This document shows, one piece after another, positions 36,873 to 48,773 of a stretch of 64,000 nt of DNA. The notes beneath the pieces were generated by a model. The model was not told where the DNA came from. It did not search any database and saw nothing but the letters and a program-made list of their open reading frames with translations. A program made the position numbers and the translations under genes. Numbering within the stretch: position 1 is the first letter of the stretch; every line of letters starts with the position of its first letter. Location of the stretch: positions 1 to 64,000 of the forward strand of contig NZ_SJDL01000022.1 of NCBI RefSeq assembly GCF_004327985.1, read 5' to 3'. Origin of the DNA: Marinobacter halodurans. GTDB lineage: Bacteria > Pseudomonadota > Gammaproteobacteria > Pseudomonadales > Oleiphilaceae.

Positions 36873-38159
36873 TCAGTCTTCCGGCACGGCCTTGGCGTGG
36901 TCGTTACTGGCGTAGATCTTGAACGGTTCGGAATCACCGCTGATAACGCTCTCGTCGATCACCACCTTGCAGACATCATGCTCAGACGGAATCTGGTACA
37001 TGGTGTCGAGCAGGGTCGCCTCGAGGATCGAACGCAGCCCCCGGGCACCGGTCTTGCGCTCCATGGCCTTGCGGGCCACCGCACGCAACGCGTCTTCGCG
37101 GAAGTCGAGTTCGACGTCTTCCATATCGAAGAGCTTCTGGTACTGCTTGGTCAGGGCGTTCTTCGGCTCGGTCAGGATCTGTACGAGCGCATCCTCATCC
37201 AGCTCGGTCAGCGTCGCGACAACCGGCAGACGGCCGACGAATTCGGGGATCAGGCCATACTTCACCAGATCCTCGGTTTCCACATCCTTGATGATGTCTC
37301 CGGTACTCTTGCGGTCGTCGTCGCTGACCACCGATGCAGAGAACCCGATACTGCTGCGCTCGGACCGTTCGCGGATCACCTTGTCCAACCCGGCAAAGGC
37401 GCCACCGCAGATAAACAGGATGTTACCGGTGTCCACCTGCAGGAATTCCTGCTGCGGGTGCTTGCGTCCCCCCTGGGGCGGTACCGAAGCCACGGTACCT
37501 TCGATCAGCTTCAACAGCGCCTGCTGCACACCTTCACCCGATACGTCCCGGGTAATCGACGGGTTGTCCGACTTGCGGGAGATCTTGTCGATCTCATCGA
37601 TGTAGACGATGCCGCGCTGGGCCTTGTCCACATCGTAGTCGCACTTCTGCAGCAACTTCTGGATGATGTTCTCGACGTCCTCACCGACGTAACCGGCTTC
37701 CGTCAGAGTGGTGGCATCGGCGATCGTAAACGGAACATTCAGCATGCGCGCCAGTGTCTCGGCCAGCAGCGTCTTACCACTACCGGTCGGGCCAATCAGC
37801 AGGATGTTGCTCTTGCCGAGCTCCACGTCAGACGACTTGCCCTCGCCGTAGCGAAGGCGCTTGTAGTGGTTGTATACCGCTACAGACAATACGATCTTGG
37901 CGCGATCCTGACCAATGACATACTGGTCCAGTGTGTCGCGGATTTCCGCGGGGCTGGGAAGGCGGTCACTCTGTTCTTCCTGCGCGTTTTCCTGGATTTC
38001 TTCCCGGATGATGTCATTGCACAGGTCGACACACTCGTCGCAGATGAAAACCGAGGGCCCTGCAATGAGCTTGCGGACTTCATGCTGGCTCTTTCCGCAA
38101 AACGAGCAGTAGAGCAACTTGCCGTTATCGTCGCCCCTGCCGTTTCTGTCATCTGCCAT
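36873..38159 (-). CDS. clpX: ClpXP protease unfoldase subunit ClpX
   Basis: The 428-residue AAA+ unfoldase feeds substrates to ClpP. The N-terminal zinc domain has four Cys (CSFCGKS...CDEC). Walker A is [11 protein letters not shown], Walker [12 protein letters not shown] and the ClpP-binding IGF loop is present (SSIGFSA). AGAGGT lies upstream of the ATG. It follows clpP after 190 bases in which I see only a short CCGGC/GCCGG hairpin. Confidence 0.97.
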   Translation of the reverse strand: MADDRNGRGDDNGKLLYCSFCGKSQHEVRKLIAGPSVFICDECVDLCNDIIREEIQENAQEEQSDRLPSPAEIRDTLDQYVIGQDRAKIVLSVAVYNHYKRLRYGEGKSSDVELGKSNILLIGPTGSGKTLLAETLARMLNVPFTIADATTLTEAGYVGEDVENIIQKLLQKCDYDVDKAQRGIVYIDEIDKISRKSDNPSITRDVSGEGVQQALLKLIEGTVASVPPQGGRKHPQQEFLQVDTGNILFICGGAFAGLDKVIRERSERSSIGFSASVVSDDDRKSTGDIIKDVETEDLVKYGLIPEFVGRLPVVATLTELDEDALVQILTEPKNALTKQYQKLFDMEDVELDFREDALRAVARKAMERKTGARGLRSILEATLLDTMYQIPSEHDVCKVVIDESVISGDSEPFKIYASNDHAKAVPED

Positions 38160-38349
38160 TGAAATACCTCTGTCTTGGCTTTCGTGTTCACTGTCGGCCG
38201 GAAATACAGCATTCCAGTTGCCGATATACGCCCGCGAGACGTCATGCGATCACGGTAGTCGATTTCGGATTGCATCTGACCGGCGCCTGCCGGCCCGTCC
38301 CTGCGGCGATTACCGCCCAGGCTCCGGGATTCAGGCCGCCAAATCAGTA

Positions 38350-38985
38350 TTATTTATTCGACACGCGTTTATCAAGTACGGAGTCGATCAGACCATAGTC
38401 TTTAGCCTGCTGCGGATCCATGAAGTTATCACGGTCCGTATCGCGGGCGATGGTCTCCAGGTCCTGACCGGTGTGGTGGGCCAGCAAACGGTTCAGGGTT
38501 TCACGGATCTTGAGGATCTCACGGGTGTGGATTTCGATGTCCGTGGCCTGCCCCTGGTAGCCACCCAGCGGCTGGTGAATCATGACCCGGGAATTCGGCA
38601 GACAGGCCCGTTTGCCTGCAGCGCCGCCGGCCAGCAGGAAGGCACCCATGCTAGCAGCCTGACCGACGCAGAGAGTAGCCACATCCGGCTTGATGAACTG
38701 CATGGTGTCGTAAATGGACATGCCGGCCGTCACGGAGCCACCCGGACTGTTGATATAGAGGTGTACGTCCTTATCGGGGTTCTCGGATTCCAGGAACAGC
38801 AGTTGCGCGACGATCAGGTTCGCCATGTGATCCTCGACCGGACCCACCATGAAGATGACACGCTCCTTGAGCAGCCGGGAATAGATGTCGAAAGAGCGCT
38901 CGCCTCGCGCTGTCTGCTCGATGACAATCGGGACAAGACCGGAATTGGTCACCATGGTCGGGCCGTCGTACGGTTGTTGCGTCAT
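38350..38985 (-). CDS. clpP: ATP-dependent Clp protease proteolytic subunit ClpP
   Basis: The 211-residue serine protease forms the chamber that ClpX caps. The catalytic Ser is in [11 protein letters not shown], the His in MIHQPLGG and the Asp further on near DTDRDNFM. N-terminal residues before [17 protein letters not shown] are a short propeptide. It is followed by clpX. Confidence 0.97.
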   Translation of the reverse strand: MTQQPYDGPTMVTNSGLVPIVIEQTARGERSFDIYSRLLKERVIFMVGPVEDHMANLIVAQLLFLESENPDKDVHLYINSPGGSVTAGMSIYDTMQFIKPDVATLCVGQAASMGAFLLAGGAAGKRACLPNSRVMIHQPLGGYQGQATDIEIHTREILKIRETLNRLLAHHTGQDLETIARDTDRDNFMDPQQAKDYGLIDSVLDKRVSNK

Positions 38986-39144
38986 GATGTGCCTGAACTC
39001 CTTAGCTAAATGAACGATCCAGCGGATGATATGGGGACCACCCTACCGGAAGTCAACTGAGCGCGCCTTGATTTGGCCTCAGCATGCCTCTCGAAGATCC
39101 GGGACGACGCTGCCCGATAACCGCGACATGTCATCGCCCCAGAC

Positions 39145-39170
39145 AAAAACAGCCGGACATTCCGGCTGTT
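39145..39170 (-). terminator. Intrinsic terminator of tig
   Basis: A perfect 10-bp stem AACAGCCGGA/TCCGGCTGTT with a 3-base loop runs on the minus strand into TTTTTG. It lies 140 bases behind tig. The remaining part of the 324-base tig-clpP gap must contain the clpP promoter; no consensus stands out. Confidence 0.8.
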
Positions 39171-39309
39171 CCGTATTCCAGGAAACCTTTGAACAACTCC
39201 GAAACACCGCCTGGTGCCAGAAGTGGCCCGAAGCTGCTCATCGATTTCCAGCGTAACCATTTCGGAGCGCGATGTCCGCCCCGAAACGGTCCATTTTTGA
39301 AACGAAGCG

Positions 39310-40623
39310 TTAGCCCTGCTGCGGCTGACCAGCGGCAACGGCTTCTTCGTACTTCATCTTCTTCTCTTTGACCTTGGCTTGTGACAGCACATGGTCAACA
39401 ACAGCCTCTTCCAGCACCACGGACTCGATCTGGGCCTTTTGCTGTGGGTTGCTGTTGTAGTGCGCGATCACCTCTTCCGGTGATTCGTAAGTCGATGCGA
39501 TTTCCTGGATCTTTTCGTCGACCTTGTCGGCATCCGCTTTGATGTCGTTCTGACGAATCAGTTCCTGGAACAACAGGCCGGTCTTGACGCGGCGCTTGGC
39601 CTGATCCGTAAACAGTTCAGCCGGCAGCTGCTGCGGATCCATCTGCATCTGGCCGCCAAAGCGCTGGACGGCGTCCTGACGCAGACGGTCGATTTCCTGG
39701 TCGATCAACGCCTGGGGAATTTCGAAGTCATTGCCTTCGACCAGACCTTCAACGACGTCGTTCTTGACCTTGTTGGAGACGGCCTGCCTCAGCTCACGCT
39801 CCATGTTCTTCTTCACGTCCGCGCGGAAGCCTTCCTCGTCTTCGGCATCGACGCCGAATTTCTCAAAGAATTCCTGGTTCAGTTCCGGCAGGATCGGCTC
39901 TTCTACGGTGTGGATCGTGATCTCGAACTTGGCCGGTTTGCCGGCCAGCTCTTCGTTCTGGTAATCCTCAGGGAAGGTCACTTCGATTTCCAGCTCTTCA
40001 CCGGCCTTGCCGCCGATGATGCCTTCTTCAAAGCCCGGGATCATCTGACCGGAACCCAGAGTCAGCTTGTGGCCTTCGGCAGAGCCGCCGTCGAAGGCTT
40101 CGCCGTCGACGTAGCCCTTGAAGTCAATGGTCACAACGTCTTTCTTCTTGGACTTGCGCTTGACGGACTTCATGTCCGCCTGCTGACGGCGCAGGGTATC
40201 GATCATCTGATCGACGTCTTTCTCGCCCACTTCGGCCTTGGGCTTCTCGACCTCAACCTTGCTCAGGTCCGCCAGTTCGATTTCCGGCAGTACTTCGAAA
40301 ATCGCCACGAACTCGAGGTCTTTGCCTTCTTCCATGACTTTCGGCTCGAAACGCGGCCAGCCGGCCGGAGACACGTCTTTCTCTTCCAGCGCCTTGACGT
40401 AGCTGTCACGCATGACTTCGCTGACCACTTCCTGGCGAACACCCGCTCCAAAACGACGCTTGACGACGCTCAGCGGCACCTTGCCCGGGCGAAAACCGTT
40501 CAGGCGAACGGTGCGTGCGGTTTCCTGCAGACGCTTCTGAACAGCCTGATCAATTTCCTGAGCGGGCACACCAATCGTCATTCGACGCTCGATGTTGGAC
40601 GTCGTTTCTACAGACACTTGCAT
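39310..40623 (-). CDS. tig: Trigger factor
   Basis: The 437-residue ribosome-bound chaperone has the ribosome-binding signature GFRPGKVP near residue 45, an FKBP-type domain (DVVTIDFKGYVDGEAFDGG) and a C-terminal helical chaperone arm. GAGGAA lies 5 bases before the ATG. It is the first gene of tig-clpP-clpX-lon, directly behind a tRNA cluster. Confidence 0.97.
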   Translation of the reverse strand: MQVSVETTSNIERRMTIGVPAQEIDQAVQKRLQETARTVRLNGFRPGKVPLSVVKRRFGAGVRQEVVSEVMRDSYVKALEEKDVSPAGWPRFEPKVMEEGKDLEFVAIFEVLPEIELADLSKVEVEKPKAEVGEKDVDQMIDTLRRQQADMKSVKRKSKKKDVVTIDFKGYVDGEAFDGGSAEGHKLTLGSGQMIPGFEEGIIGGKAGEELEIEVTFPEDYQNEELAGKPAKFEITIHTVEEPILPELNQEFFEKFGVDAEDEEGFRADVKKNMERELRQAVSNKVKNDVVEGLVEGNDFEIPQALIDQEIDRLRQDAVQRFGGQMQMDPQQLPAELFTDQAKRRVKTGLLFQELIRQNDIKADADKVDEKIQEIASTYESPEEVIAHYNSNPQQKAQIESVVLEEAVVDHVLSQAKVKEKKMKYEEAVAAGQPQQG

Positions 40624-40845
40624 GGAAGTTCCTCGAATTACCGGTTCAATAAGTAAATGGACACAGGTTGAGTCGGACGCGAAATCCAGAACGGACGCAG
40701 ATCATTCCGCTCAGGCCTGCGAAAACTAAACAGCCATTTTATCATGCTTTTGGTCGCCGAGAGAACGCCTGGCGCGCGGACTTTGCACTTTCGTGAACAG
40801 ACTGACCGACGATGGGTCGTGGGATCGACATCTACAAGGAAGGGA

Positions 40846-40930
40846 TGGTGCGAGAGGAGAGACTCGAACTCTCACGGGTTGCCCCACTGGAACCTAAATC
40901 CAGCGCGTCTACCAGTTCCGCCACTCTCGC
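40846..40930 (-). tRNA. tRNA-Leu (UAG)
   Basis: The minus strand starts GCGAGAGTGGCGGAA, has the anticodon arm CTGGA-TTTAGGT-TCCAG (anticodon UAG) and a long variable arm. It ends CTCTCGC-A-CCA with CCA encoded; total 85 bases. Last of four tRNA genes before tig. Confidence 0.95.
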
Positions 40931-41004
40931 CACTCGATAACCGTAACAGCACCAGAATGCCAGCTTAGAATCCGGTCAGCGGGGAATCAAACATCCGGGA
41001 AAAG

Positions 41005-41081
41005 TGGGGTGGACGAAGGGGTTCGAACCCTCGACCGCAGGAGTCACAATCCTGAGCTCTACCAACTGAGCTACGTCCACC
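41005..41081 (-). tRNA. tRNA-His (GUG)
   Basis: The minus strand starts with the extra G-1 (GGTGGACG), has the anticodon arm CAGGA-TTGTGAC-TCCTG (GUG) and ends CGTCCAC-C-CCA, with C73 pairing G-1 as typical of tRNA-His. CCA is encoded. Confidence 0.95.
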
Positions 41082-41201
41082 ACATTGTCACTCGAACCCA
41101 ATCTACGGTTCGTATATCCTACCGGAATAAGCTGGCGCCTATTCCCAACTTTGCCTCGGGGCTTGGTTCGTGCTCCTTGGAGCCCTCACCCGCCGGGTTA
41201 A

Positions 41202-41278
<77 letters not shown>

Positions 41279-41318
41279 TTGACCTTTCGCCCACCTGAAT
41301 GACCAGGTTTTAGCGGAG

Positions 41319-41395
41319 TGGTCGGGGTAGAGAGATTCGAACTCCCGACATCCTGCTCCCAAAGCAGGCGCGCTACCAGACTGCGCTATACCCCG
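41319..41395 (-). tRNA. tRNA-Pro (UGG)
   Basis: The minus strand starts CGGGGTATAGCGCAGTCTGG, has the anticodon arm CCTGC-TTTGGGA-GCAGG (UGG) and ends TACCCCG-A-CCA. First gene of the four-tRNA cluster. Confidence 0.95.
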
Positions 41396-41440
41396 TTCCT
41401 GACGACCTGAACAACAGATGCCTCAGCAAAGTTGGCGCGA

Positions 41441-41469
41441 ATGATACCGGCGGTTCCGGGGCCCGTCAA
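41441..41469 (-). promoter_or_regulatory. Sigma-70 promoter of the tRNA cluster
   Basis: On the minus strand TTGACG (41469-41464), 17 bases, then TATCAT (41446-41441) are followed by a GC-rich discriminator TCGCGCC, as expected for stringently controlled stable-RNA promoters. The predicted start near 41434 lies about 40 bases before tRNA-Pro. The rest of the 301-base gap to folD has a small GGCAGG/CCTGCC inverted repeat (41654-41675) but no other visible signal. Confidence 0.75.
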
Positions 41470-41696
41470 CACGGATTTCGGATAAGTGGCCAATCTTTCC
41501 CGCCGCGTTGGCCGTAAGCCGTAACCATGAGACAATGGCGCCCTCTTTTCCCGGATGGCGTACAGCGGTTGGATGCACACCGCTAGCCGGAAAGCGTCGG
41601 CCTGCTCCCGCAGACTGATCCGACTGCGGCGCCATCCCGTGATCACTCGCTCTGGCAGGCTTCAAGGCCCTGCCTACAAACCAGATTGTACACGCA

Positions 41697-42557
41697 ATGA
41701 CAGCAGAACTGATTGATGGAAAGAAAATCGCCGCCCAGGTTCGTGAAGAAGTCGCCCTGGGCGTTCAAACCCGCATTGAGCAAGGCCTGAGAGCACCGGG
41801 GCTGGCCGTCGTCCTGGTCGGCGAAGACCCAGCTTCCCAGGTGTACGTTGGCAACAAGCGCAAGGCCTGCGGGAAGGTCGGTATCGTATCCCTGTCCTAC
41901 GACCTGCCGGCGGATACCAGCCAGGAAGCGCTGGAGACACTGGTCGACGAACTGAACGAAAATCCGGCCATCGACGGCATCCTGGTCCAACTGCCGTTGC
42001 CGGAACCCCTGGATGCAGATCCGATCCTGCTGAAGATTCGCCCGGACAAGGATGTGGACGGTTTTCACCCCTATAACGTCGGCCGCCTGGCTCAACGCCG
42101 GCCGGAGCTGCGTCCGTGCACGCCGGCCGGAATCATCACCCTGCTGGATTCCATCGGAACACCCTATAAAGGTCAGCACGCGGTCATCGTCGGCGCATCC
42201 AACATCGTCGGCCGCCCCATGGCGATGGAATTGCTCCTGCGCGGCGCCACCATAACCATCGCCCACCGCTTTACGGAAAACCTCGCCCGCTTCGTTTCTG
42301 AGGCGGACATCCTGATTGCCGCCGCAGGCAAGCCCGGCCTGATCAAGGGCGACTGGATCAAACCCGGCGCCACGGTAATCGATGTCGGCATCAACCGCAC
42401 CGAGGACGGCAAACTGATCGGTGACGTGGAGTTCGATAAAGCCGCAGAACGTGCCGCCTATATTACGCCGGTTCCCGGCGGCGTCGGTCCGATGACCATC
42501 GCTACCCTGCTCCAGAACACGCTCTATGCGGCCAACGAACTGCACCAGGACCAGTAG
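41697..42557 (+). CDS. folD: Methylenetetrahydrofolate dehydrogenase / cyclohydrolase
   Basis: The 286-residue bifunctional enzyme interconverts 5,10-methylene-, methenyl- and 10-formyl-tetrahydrofolate. It has the catalytic Lys in [14 protein letters not shown] and the motifs [10 protein letters not shown] and [14 protein letters not shown]. No clear Shine-Dalgarno sequence precedes the ATG. It is divergent from the tRNA cluster. Confidence 0.97.
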   Translation: MTAELIDGKKIAAQVREEVALGVQTRIEQGLRAPGLAVVLVGEDPASQVYVGNKRKACGKVGIVSLSYDLPADTSQEALETLVDELNENPAIDGILVQLPLPEPLDADPILLKIRPDKDVDGFHPYNVGRLAQRRPELRPCTPAGIITLLDSIGTPYKGQHAVIVGASNIVGRPMAMELLLRGATITIAHRFTENLARFVSEADILIAAAGKPGLIKGDWIKPGATVIDVGINRTEDGKLIGDVEFDKAAERAAYITPVPGGVGPMTIATLLQNTLYAANELHQDQ

Positions 42558-42606
42558 GCCCACCACATCGCCTCGGCGGGCCGACGGCCCGCTATCGGGC
42601 AGCCAC

Positions 42607-42635
42607 AAAAAACCCCGCAAGACGCGGGTTTTTTT
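42607..42635. terminator. Bidirectional terminator between folD and glcB
   Basis: CCCGC-AAGAC-GCGGG (42614-42628) is flanked by an A-run upstream and eight T downstream, so it can end both convergent transcripts. Confidence 0.85.
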
Positions 42636-42647
42636 GCGGCCTGTCGC

Positions 42648-44828
42648 TTACTGACCGTACTTGGCTTTCGCCTTCAGACGGTAAGCATGCAGAAGCGGCT
42701 CGGTGTAGCCGTTCGGCTGTTCACGGCCCTTCAGGACCAAGTCGACAGCCGCCTGGAAGGCCACGCTGTCGTCGAAGTCCGGCGCCATGTTGCGGTAGGA
42801 CGGATCGCCCGCATTCTGGCGATCAACCACGGCGGCCATGCGCTTCATGGTTTCCATCACCTGCTCTTCGGTGCAGATACCGTGATACAGCCAGTTGCAG
42901 ATGTGCTGTGAGGAAATGCGCAGCGTCGCGCGGTCTTCCATCAGGCCGACATCGTTGATGTCCGGCACCTTGGAGCAACCCACCCCCTGATCGATCCAGC
43001 GAACCACGTAACCCAGGATACCCTGAGCGTTGTTGTCCAGCTCCTTCTGGATGTCGTCGGCCGACAGGGATTTCGGGTCTTTCAGCAGCGGGATGGTCAG
43101 GATGTCTTCCAGCTTCGCCCGCTCACGCTTGGCCAACTGGGCCTGGACGTCGGCCACATTGACCTGGTGGTAATGCAGCGCGTGCAGCGTTGCGGCCGTC
43201 GGTGACGGAACCCAGGCGGTGTTGGCGCCGGCCTTCGGGTGGCCGATCTTGGCCTCCATCATGGCGGCCATCATGTCCGGCATGGCCCACATGCCCTTGC
43301 CGATCTGGGCAACGCCTTTCAGGCCCGCTTCCAGACCCACGTCCACGTTCCATTGCTCATAGGCCTGGATCCAGGCCGCGCCCTTGATGTCACCCTTGCG
43401 GATAACCGGGCCCGCTTCCATGGAGGTGTGGATTTCGTCACCGGTGCGATCCAGGAAACCGGTGTTGATGAACACGCAGCGCTCTTTGGCGGCTTCGATG
43501 CAGGACTTCAGGTTGACGGTCGTGCGACGCTCTTCGTCCATGATGCCGACTTTCAGTGTAAAGCGCGGCAGACCCAGGGCGTCTTCGACGCGGCCAAAGA
43601 ATTCATTGGTGAACGCCACCTCTTCCGGGCCGTGCATCTTCGGTTTGACGATGTAGACGCTGCCGGTGGTGGAGTTCTGGATCGGACCTTCGTTCTTCAG
43701 GTCATGGATGGCGATCAGCGATGTGATCAGGCCGTCCATCAGACCTTCCGGGATGTCATTCCCGTCCTTGTCCAGGATGGCGTTGATGGTCATCAGGTGA
43801 CCCACGTTCCGCACGAACATCAGGCTGCGCCCCTTCAGGGTCAGCTCGGAGCCGTCGGCCGCCGTATAGGCCCGGTCGCCGTGCATCTTACGGGTGATCT
43901 GCTGACCACCCTTCTCGAAGGTCTCCTCCAGGTCGCCCTTCATCAGGCCCAGCCAGTTGCGATAGACCACGGTCTTGTCATCCGCGTCGACGGCGGCAAC
44001 GGAGTCTTCGCAGTCCATGATGGTGGTCAGCGCGGACTCGACCAGCACGTCCTTGACGTGAGCACCGTCGTCCTTGCCGATCGGATGGGAGGCATCGATC
44101 TGGATTTCGAAGTGCATGCCGTTCCTGACCAGCAGGATGCCGGTGGGCTCGCCGGCCGCGCCGGTGTAGCCGACAAAACCGGATTCATCCTTCAGACCGG
44201 TGGTCTCGCCGTTCTGCAGCTTGACCACCAGCTTGCCGCCCTCAACGCTGTACCTGGCAGCGTCCTTGTGGCTGCCGCTTGCCAGCGGCGCGGAGCTGTC
44301 CAGCATGTTGCGGGCATACTCGATGACTTTGGCGCCGCGGATCGGGTTGTAACCACGACCTTTCTCAGCGCCGTCATCTTCCGGCAGCACGTCGGTGCCG
44401 TACAGCGCGTCGTACAGGCTACCCCAGCGGGCATTGGCCGCGTTCAGGGCGAAGCGTGCGTTCATCACCGGAACGACCAACTGCGGGCCGGCCATGGTGG
44501 CGATTTCCGGATCGACGCTGGAGGTGGTGATACTGAAGTCCGCCGGCTCGTCGACCAGGTAACCGATCTCCTTCAGGAACGACTTGTACTCGTCCATGTT
44601 GATCGGCCGCCCCTTGCGCTCGGTATACCAGGTATCCATTTTCGCCTGGATATCGTCACGCTTGGCCAGCAGCGCCTTGTTGCGCGGCGCCAGCTCGTGA
44701 ATGATGGAGTCAAATTCAGACCAGAATTTGTCAGCATCGATGCCGGTACCGGGAATCGCTTCATTGTTCACAAAGTCATACAAGACTTTCGCGACCTGCA
44801 GGCCGCCGACTTGGACGCGTTCTGTCAT
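42648..44828 (-). CDS. glcB: Malate synthase G
   Basis: The 726-residue enzyme condenses glyoxylate with acetyl-CoA to malate. The length fits the G isoform rather than the shorter A isoform of about 530 residues. Conserved stretches include [28 protein letters not shown] and [21 protein letters not shown] lies before the ATG. It stands alone between folD and cysS, with its own terminator, and no isocitrate lyase is in the window. Confidence 0.96.
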   Translation of the reverse strand: MTERVQVGGLQVAKVLYDFVNNEAIPGTGIDADKFWSEFDSIIHELAPRNKALLAKRDDIQAKMDTWYTERKGRPINMDEYKSFLKEIGYLVDEPADFSITTSSVDPEIATMAGPQLVVPVMNARFALNAANARWGSLYDALYGTDVLPEDDGAEKGRGYNPIRGAKVIEYARNMLDSSAPLASGSHKDAARYSVEGGKLVVKLQNGETTGLKDESGFVGYTGAAGEPTGILLVRNGMHFEIQIDASHPIGKDDGAHVKDVLVESALTTIMDCEDSVAAVDADDKTVVYRNWLGLMKGDLEETFEKGGQQITRKMHGDRAYTAADGSELTLKGRSLMFVRNVGHLMTINAILDKDGNDIPEGLMDGLITSLIAIHDLKNEGPIQNSTTGSVYIVKPKMHGPEEVAFTNEFFGRVEDALGLPRFTLKVGIMDEERRTTVNLKSCIEAAKERCVFINTGFLDRTGDEIHTSMEAGPVIRKGDIKGAAWIQAYEQWNVDVGLEAGLKGVAQIGKGMWAMPDMMAAMMEAKIGHPKAGANTAWVPSPTAATLHALHYHQVNVADVQAQLAKRERAKLEDILTIPLLKDPKSLSADDIQKELDNNAQGILGYVVRWIDQGVGCSKVPDINDVGLMEDRATLRISSQHICNWLYHGICTEEQVMETMKRMAAVVDRQNAGDPSYRNMAPDFDDSVAFQAAVDLVLKGREQPNGYTEPLLHAYRLKAKAKYGQ

Positions 44829-44980
44829 CGTTATCGCCTCAATGGTTTCTGTGTGCCGGGGTATGAGCGCGGCTTCTTTGAGGCCGCTTTGCCCACCCTA
44901 CTTTCCTGATGATGGCCGACGCCCTGTCCGGCCACCCGTTATCTTTGAGCGCGCTAGTGTAAGGGATAATACGGACAAAT

Positions 44981-46363
44981 TCATGCCCGTCGCCAACTCG
45001 TCCCTTCACGCGAATCGTCGAGGATGACGCCCTGCTCCGCCAGGGCATCCCGAATCCGATCGGCCTCGGCGAAATCCCGGTTGCGGCGGGCTTCGGTGCG
45101 CGCCGCGATCTGCTGCTCAATCTCCTCCGCACTCGGTCCGTCACCGGGACCCGCCTGGAAATAGACTTCCGGATCCTGCTGCAACAGCCCCAGCACGCCA
45201 CCCAGACGCACCAACACGGCGGCCAGCCGTGCCGCTTCCTGCTCTTCGCCATCGCGCCGCAGACGGTTGATCTCGGAGGCCAGCGCGTGCAGGACCGTGT
45301 TGGCACCTGCCGTATTGAAGTCGTCATCCATGGCGGCCTGGAAGCGGGCATCGTAATCCGTTTGCGGCACGTCCGCCGCCGGAGCGACACCGCGCAAGGC
45401 ATGATAGAGCCGCGTCAGCGCGTTGGAGGCTTCCGCCAGGTTTTCTTCGGAATAGTCCACCTGACTGCGATAGTGACTGGACACCAGGAAGTAGCGCACC
45501 ACTTCCGCCGGATACTTCTCCAGGATCTCACGAATGGTGAAGAAGTTGCCCAAAGACTTGGACATCTTCTCCTTGTTCACCCGGACCGCGCCGGCATGCA
45601 TCCAATAGTTCACGAACGGCTGGCCGGTGGCCGCTTCGGACTGGGCGATCTCGTTCTCATGATGCGGGAACAACAGGTCCGGTCCGCCACCGTGGATGTC
45701 GAAAGTGTTACCCAGGCAGCAGGTCGACATGGCCGAGCATTCGATATGCCAACCGGGCCGACCGTCACCCCAGGGCGACGGCCAGCTCACCTCGCCGGGT
45801 TTGGCCGCCTTCCACAGCGCGAAGTCCGCCGGGCTACGCTTGACCTCGGACACATCCACACGGGCACCGGCAATCAGGTCATCCAGCTTCTTCTTGGACA
45901 GCTTGCCGTAACCGTTGAACTGCTCAACCGCGAAGTACACATCACCATTGTCCGCCGCATAGGCAAAGCCCTTCTCGATCAGGGTCCGGATCATCCGCAG
46001 CATGTCATCCATATGGCCCGTGGCCCGCGGTTCCCGGTCAGGCGCGATCACGCCCAGCGCCCGCTCGTCCTCGTGCATGGCATCGATCATGCGCTCGGTC
46101 AGCGCCGTGAACGCCTCACCGTTCTCATCCGCCCGCCGCAGGATCTTGTCATCCACATCGGTGATGTTGCGCACGTAGGTGACGTCGTAACCGCTGTGGC
46201 GCAGATACCGGGTGATCACGTCGAACGCCACCAGCACCCGGGCGTGCCCCAGATGGCAGAAGTCGTAAACCGTCATGCCACAGACGTACATGCGAACCTT
46301 GCCCGGCTCCAGCGTCTTCAGGGGTTCCTTTTTCTGCGTCAGGGTGTTGTAGAGTTGAATCAC
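44981..46363 (-). CDS. cysS: Cysteinyl-tRNA synthetase
   Basis: This class I synthetase charges tRNA-Cys. It has the zinc Cys in [18 protein letters not shown] (with the HIGH-type motif HLGH), WHIECSAMS and FPHHENE, and KMSKS. The N-terminus is uncertain: no ATG is suitable. GTG at 46363 gives (V)[12 protein letters not shown], which aligns with the MLQIYNTL start of Pseudomonas, so I chose it (460 residues). A TTG at 46378 would add five residues. Neither has a good Shine-Dalgarno sequence. It follows glnS after about 40 bases. Confidence 0.93.
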   Translation of the reverse strand: MIQLYNTLTQKKEPLKTLEPGKVRMYVCGMTVYDFCHLGHARVLVAFDVITRYLRHSGYDVTYVRNITDVDDKILRRADENGEAFTALTERMIDAMHEDERALGVIAPDREPRATGHMDDMLRMIRTLIEKGFAYAADNGDVYFAVEQFNGYGKLSKKKLDDLIAGARVDVSEVKRSPADFALWKAAKPGEVSWPSPWGDGRPGWHIECSAMSTCCLGNTFDIHGGGPDLLFPHHENEIAQSEAATGQPFVNYWMHAGAVRVNKEKMSKSLGNFFTIREILEKYPAEVVRYFLVSSHYRSQVDYSEENLAEASNALTRLYHALRGVAPAADVPQTDYDARFQAAMDDDFNTAGANTVLHALASEINRLRRDGEEQEAARLAAVLVRLGGVLGLLQQDPEVYFQAGPGDGPSAEEIEQQIAARTEARRNRDFAEADRIRDALAEQGVILDDSREGTSWRRA

Positions 46364-46404
46364 GGTATTCGGGTCCAAAAAAGTGGGTTCAGTACGATCA
46401 CGGT

Positions 46405-48081
46405 TTACTTGTTGGCTTTCGCCCAGGAATCACGCAGGGTCACGGTCCGGTTGAATGCCGGACGCCCGTCACGGGAACGCTGCCCGTCCAGGAAGAAATA
46501 CCCTTCACGCTCGAACTGGTAGGGAATATCGCTACGCGGTTCCGCCAGGCTCTTTTCAACGCGCACGTTTTCCTTGACGACCAGGTTCTCGTTATTGATG
46601 TGCGTCACGAAATCCACGTCTTTGTCACTGTCCGGCGCCTCGTGGTTGAACAGACGATCGTACAGATAGACATCCGCCTCGATGCTTTCTTCGGCGGAGA
46701 CCCAGTGGATCACGCCGTTGGGCTTATAGCCGTCCGGGTTCACGCCCAATGTGGCCGGGTCGTATTCGCAGCGCAGCTCAACGATCTCGCCACTGTCGTC
46801 ACGGACGATCTCGCGACAGGTCATCACATAACCGCCGCGTAGGCGGACCGCCTGATCCGGCGCCAACCGCTTCCACTTGCGCGGCGGCTCCTCGGCGAAA
46901 TCCTCGCGGTCGATGTAAAGGGTACGCGTCCACGGTGCCTCACGGGTGCCCATGTCCGGATCCTGCGGATGCACCGGCAGGGTCAGGGTTTCGGACTGGC
47001 CTTCCGGGTAGTTGGTCAGTGTCACCTTGAGCGGGCGCATCACGCACATGGCTCGCGGGGCGCGGGCGTTCAGGTCTTCGCGGATGGCGTGCTCCAGCAT
47101 GCCCATGTCCACGATGCCGCCGGCTTTGTTCACACCGATCATGTCGCAGAAATTGCGCAGGGACCGGGGGGTGTAGCCGCGACGACGCATACCGGAAATG
47201 GTCGGCATGCGCGGGTCGTCCCAGGATTCCACAAAGCCTTCGTCCACCAGGCGCTTGAGTTTGCGCTTGCTGGTGATCGTGTAGTTGAGGTTCAGTCGGG
47301 CAAACTCGATCTGACGCGGCTTGCACGGCGCAGAAATATTATCGATCACCCAGTCGTACAGCGGGCGATGGTCCTCAAATTCCAGCGTACACAGTGAGTG
47401 GGTCACCCCTTCCATCGCGTCGGAAATCGGATGGGTGAAGTCGTACATCGGATAGATGCACCACTTGTCACCGGTCTGGTGGTGCGACGCAAAGCGAATG
47501 CGGTAGAGGATCGGATCACGCAGGTTGATGTTCGGCGACGCCATATCGATTTTGGCGCGCAGTACCAGCGAGCCGCCGTCGTGCTTGCCTTCACGCATCT
47601 CGCGGAACAGACGCAGGTTCTCCTCCACCGGACGGTCGCGATACGGGCTGTTACGGCCCGGCTCGGTCAGCGTCCCGCGATACTCGGCCATCTCGTCCGC
47701 CGTCAGGGCGCAGACATAGGCCAGCCCTTTCTCGATCAGCTCCACCGCGAAGTCGTGGATGGCGTCGAAGTAGTCGGAGGCATAGCGAACCTCCCCGGCC
47801 CATTCGCAACCCAGCCAGCTCACGTCCCGGGTAATCGCGTCGATGTATTCCTGGGATTCCTTTTCCGGGTTGGTATCGTCGAAGCGCAGGGTACAGTCGC
47901 CGTCGAACGTTTCGGCAATGCCGAAATTGAGGCAAATGGACTTGGCGTGGCCGATGTGCAGATATCCATTGGGCTCCGGCGGGAACCGGGTTACCACCTT
48001 GCCCTGATGCTGACCGCTGGCAATGCTTTCCTCGATCAGGTTCTGGATAAAGTTATTGGCTTTTCGGGATTCTGCGCTCAT
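46405..48081 (-). CDS. glnS: Glutaminyl-tRNA synthetase
   Basis: The 558-residue class I synthetase charges tRNA-Gln directly. The HIGH motif is in [19 protein letters not shown]. The second signature reads TITSKRKL, with Thr where many homologues have Met (VMSKRKL). The beta-barrel anticodon domain follows to the C-terminus. It is divergent from ppiB and leads a glnS-cysS pair, as in Pseudomonas. Confidence 0.97.
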   Translation of the reverse strand: MSAESRKANNFIQNLIEESIASGQHQGKVVTRFPPEPNGYLHIGHAKSICLNFGIAETFDGDCTLRFDDTNPEKESQEYIDAITRDVSWLGCEWAGEVRYASDYFDAIHDFAVELIEKGLAYVCALTADEMAEYRGTLTEPGRNSPYRDRPVEENLRLFREMREGKHDGGSLVLRAKIDMASPNINLRDPILYRIRFASHHQTGDKWCIYPMYDFTHPISDAMEGVTHSLCTLEFEDHRPLYDWVIDNISAPCKPRQIEFARLNLNYTITSKRKLKRLVDEGFVESWDDPRMPTISGMRRRGYTPRSLRNFCDMIGVNKAGGIVDMGMLEHAIREDLNARAPRAMCVMRPLKVTLTNYPEGQSETLTLPVHPQDPDMGTREAPWTRTLYIDREDFAEEPPRKWKRLAPDQAVRLRGGYVMTCREIVRDDSGEIVELRCEYDPATLGVNPDGYKPNGVIHWVSAEESIEADVYLYDRLFNHEAPDSDKDVDFVTHINNENLVVKENVRVEKSLAEPRSDIPYQFEREGYFFLDGQRSRDGRPAFNRTVTLRDSWAKANK

Positions 48082-48263
48082 AGATACTCTGAATTGGTGG
48101 TCGATGGAAAACCGCTATTATACGCATAGATGAGGCCGTATCTCATGCATCCGGCGGCGCGAGCGCGTACAATTTACCTTAACTTTTTTTGACGATCCGG
48201 TTTCCGGGGAGCAGCGTGCCCGGAAATGAATGTTTTAACGCGAGACCAACACAGGAACCCCCG

Positions 48264-48773
48264 ATGATTCTGCTGAAAACCAACCACGGTGATATCAAGA
48301 TCGAACTGGACCACGACAAGGCCCCGAAAACCGCCGCCAACTTTGAACAGTACGTGCGCGACGGCTTCTACGACGGCCTGATCTTTCACCGTGTCATCAG
48401 CAACTTCATGGTTCAGGGCGGCGGCTTCGAACCGGGCATGGTCCCCCGCAAGACCCGTGAACCGATCCGGAACGAGGCCAACAACGGCCTGAGCAACATG
48501 ATCGGCGCCGTCGCCATGGCGCGGACCATGGACCCGCACTCAGCGACCGCCCAGTTCTTCATCAACGTGGAGAACAATGGCTTCCTCGACCACACGTCTG
48601 AAACAGCCGAAGGCTGGGGCTATTGCGTGTTCGGCAAGGTCGTTGAAGGCATGGATACGGTCAACAGCATTCGTGGTGTGCGCACGACCATGCGCCAGGG
48701 TCACCAGGACGTGCCGGCCGAGGACGTGGTGATCGAGTCTGCCGAAGTGCTGGAGGATGGAGGCGCGGCGTGA
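48264..48773 (+). CDS. ppiB: Peptidyl-prolyl cis-trans isomerase B (cyclophilin)
   Basis: The 169-residue cytoplasmic cyclophilin catalyses prolyl isomerisation. It shows [15 protein letters not shown] and [19 protein letters not shown]. The start at 48264 ([10 protein letters not shown]) has AGGAA about 8 bases upstream; the frame extension to 48189 is not family-like. Its TGA overlaps the GTG of lpxH. Confidence 0.96.
   Translation: MILLKTNHGDIKIELDHDKAPKTAANFEQYVRDGFYDGLIFHRVISNFMVQGGGFEPGMVPRKTREPIRNEANNGLSNMIGAVAMARTMDPHSATAQFFINVENNGFLDHTSETAEGWGYCVFGKVVEGMDTVNSIRGVRTTMRQGHQDVPAEDVVIESAEVLEDGGAA

Noticed and set aside
43239-44909. 556-codon frame opposite glcB, and similar long frames opposite glpT, edd, pyk and glpQ
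   Set aside because: All follow the antisense periodicity of strongly expressed GC-rich genes and have no family-like motifs.
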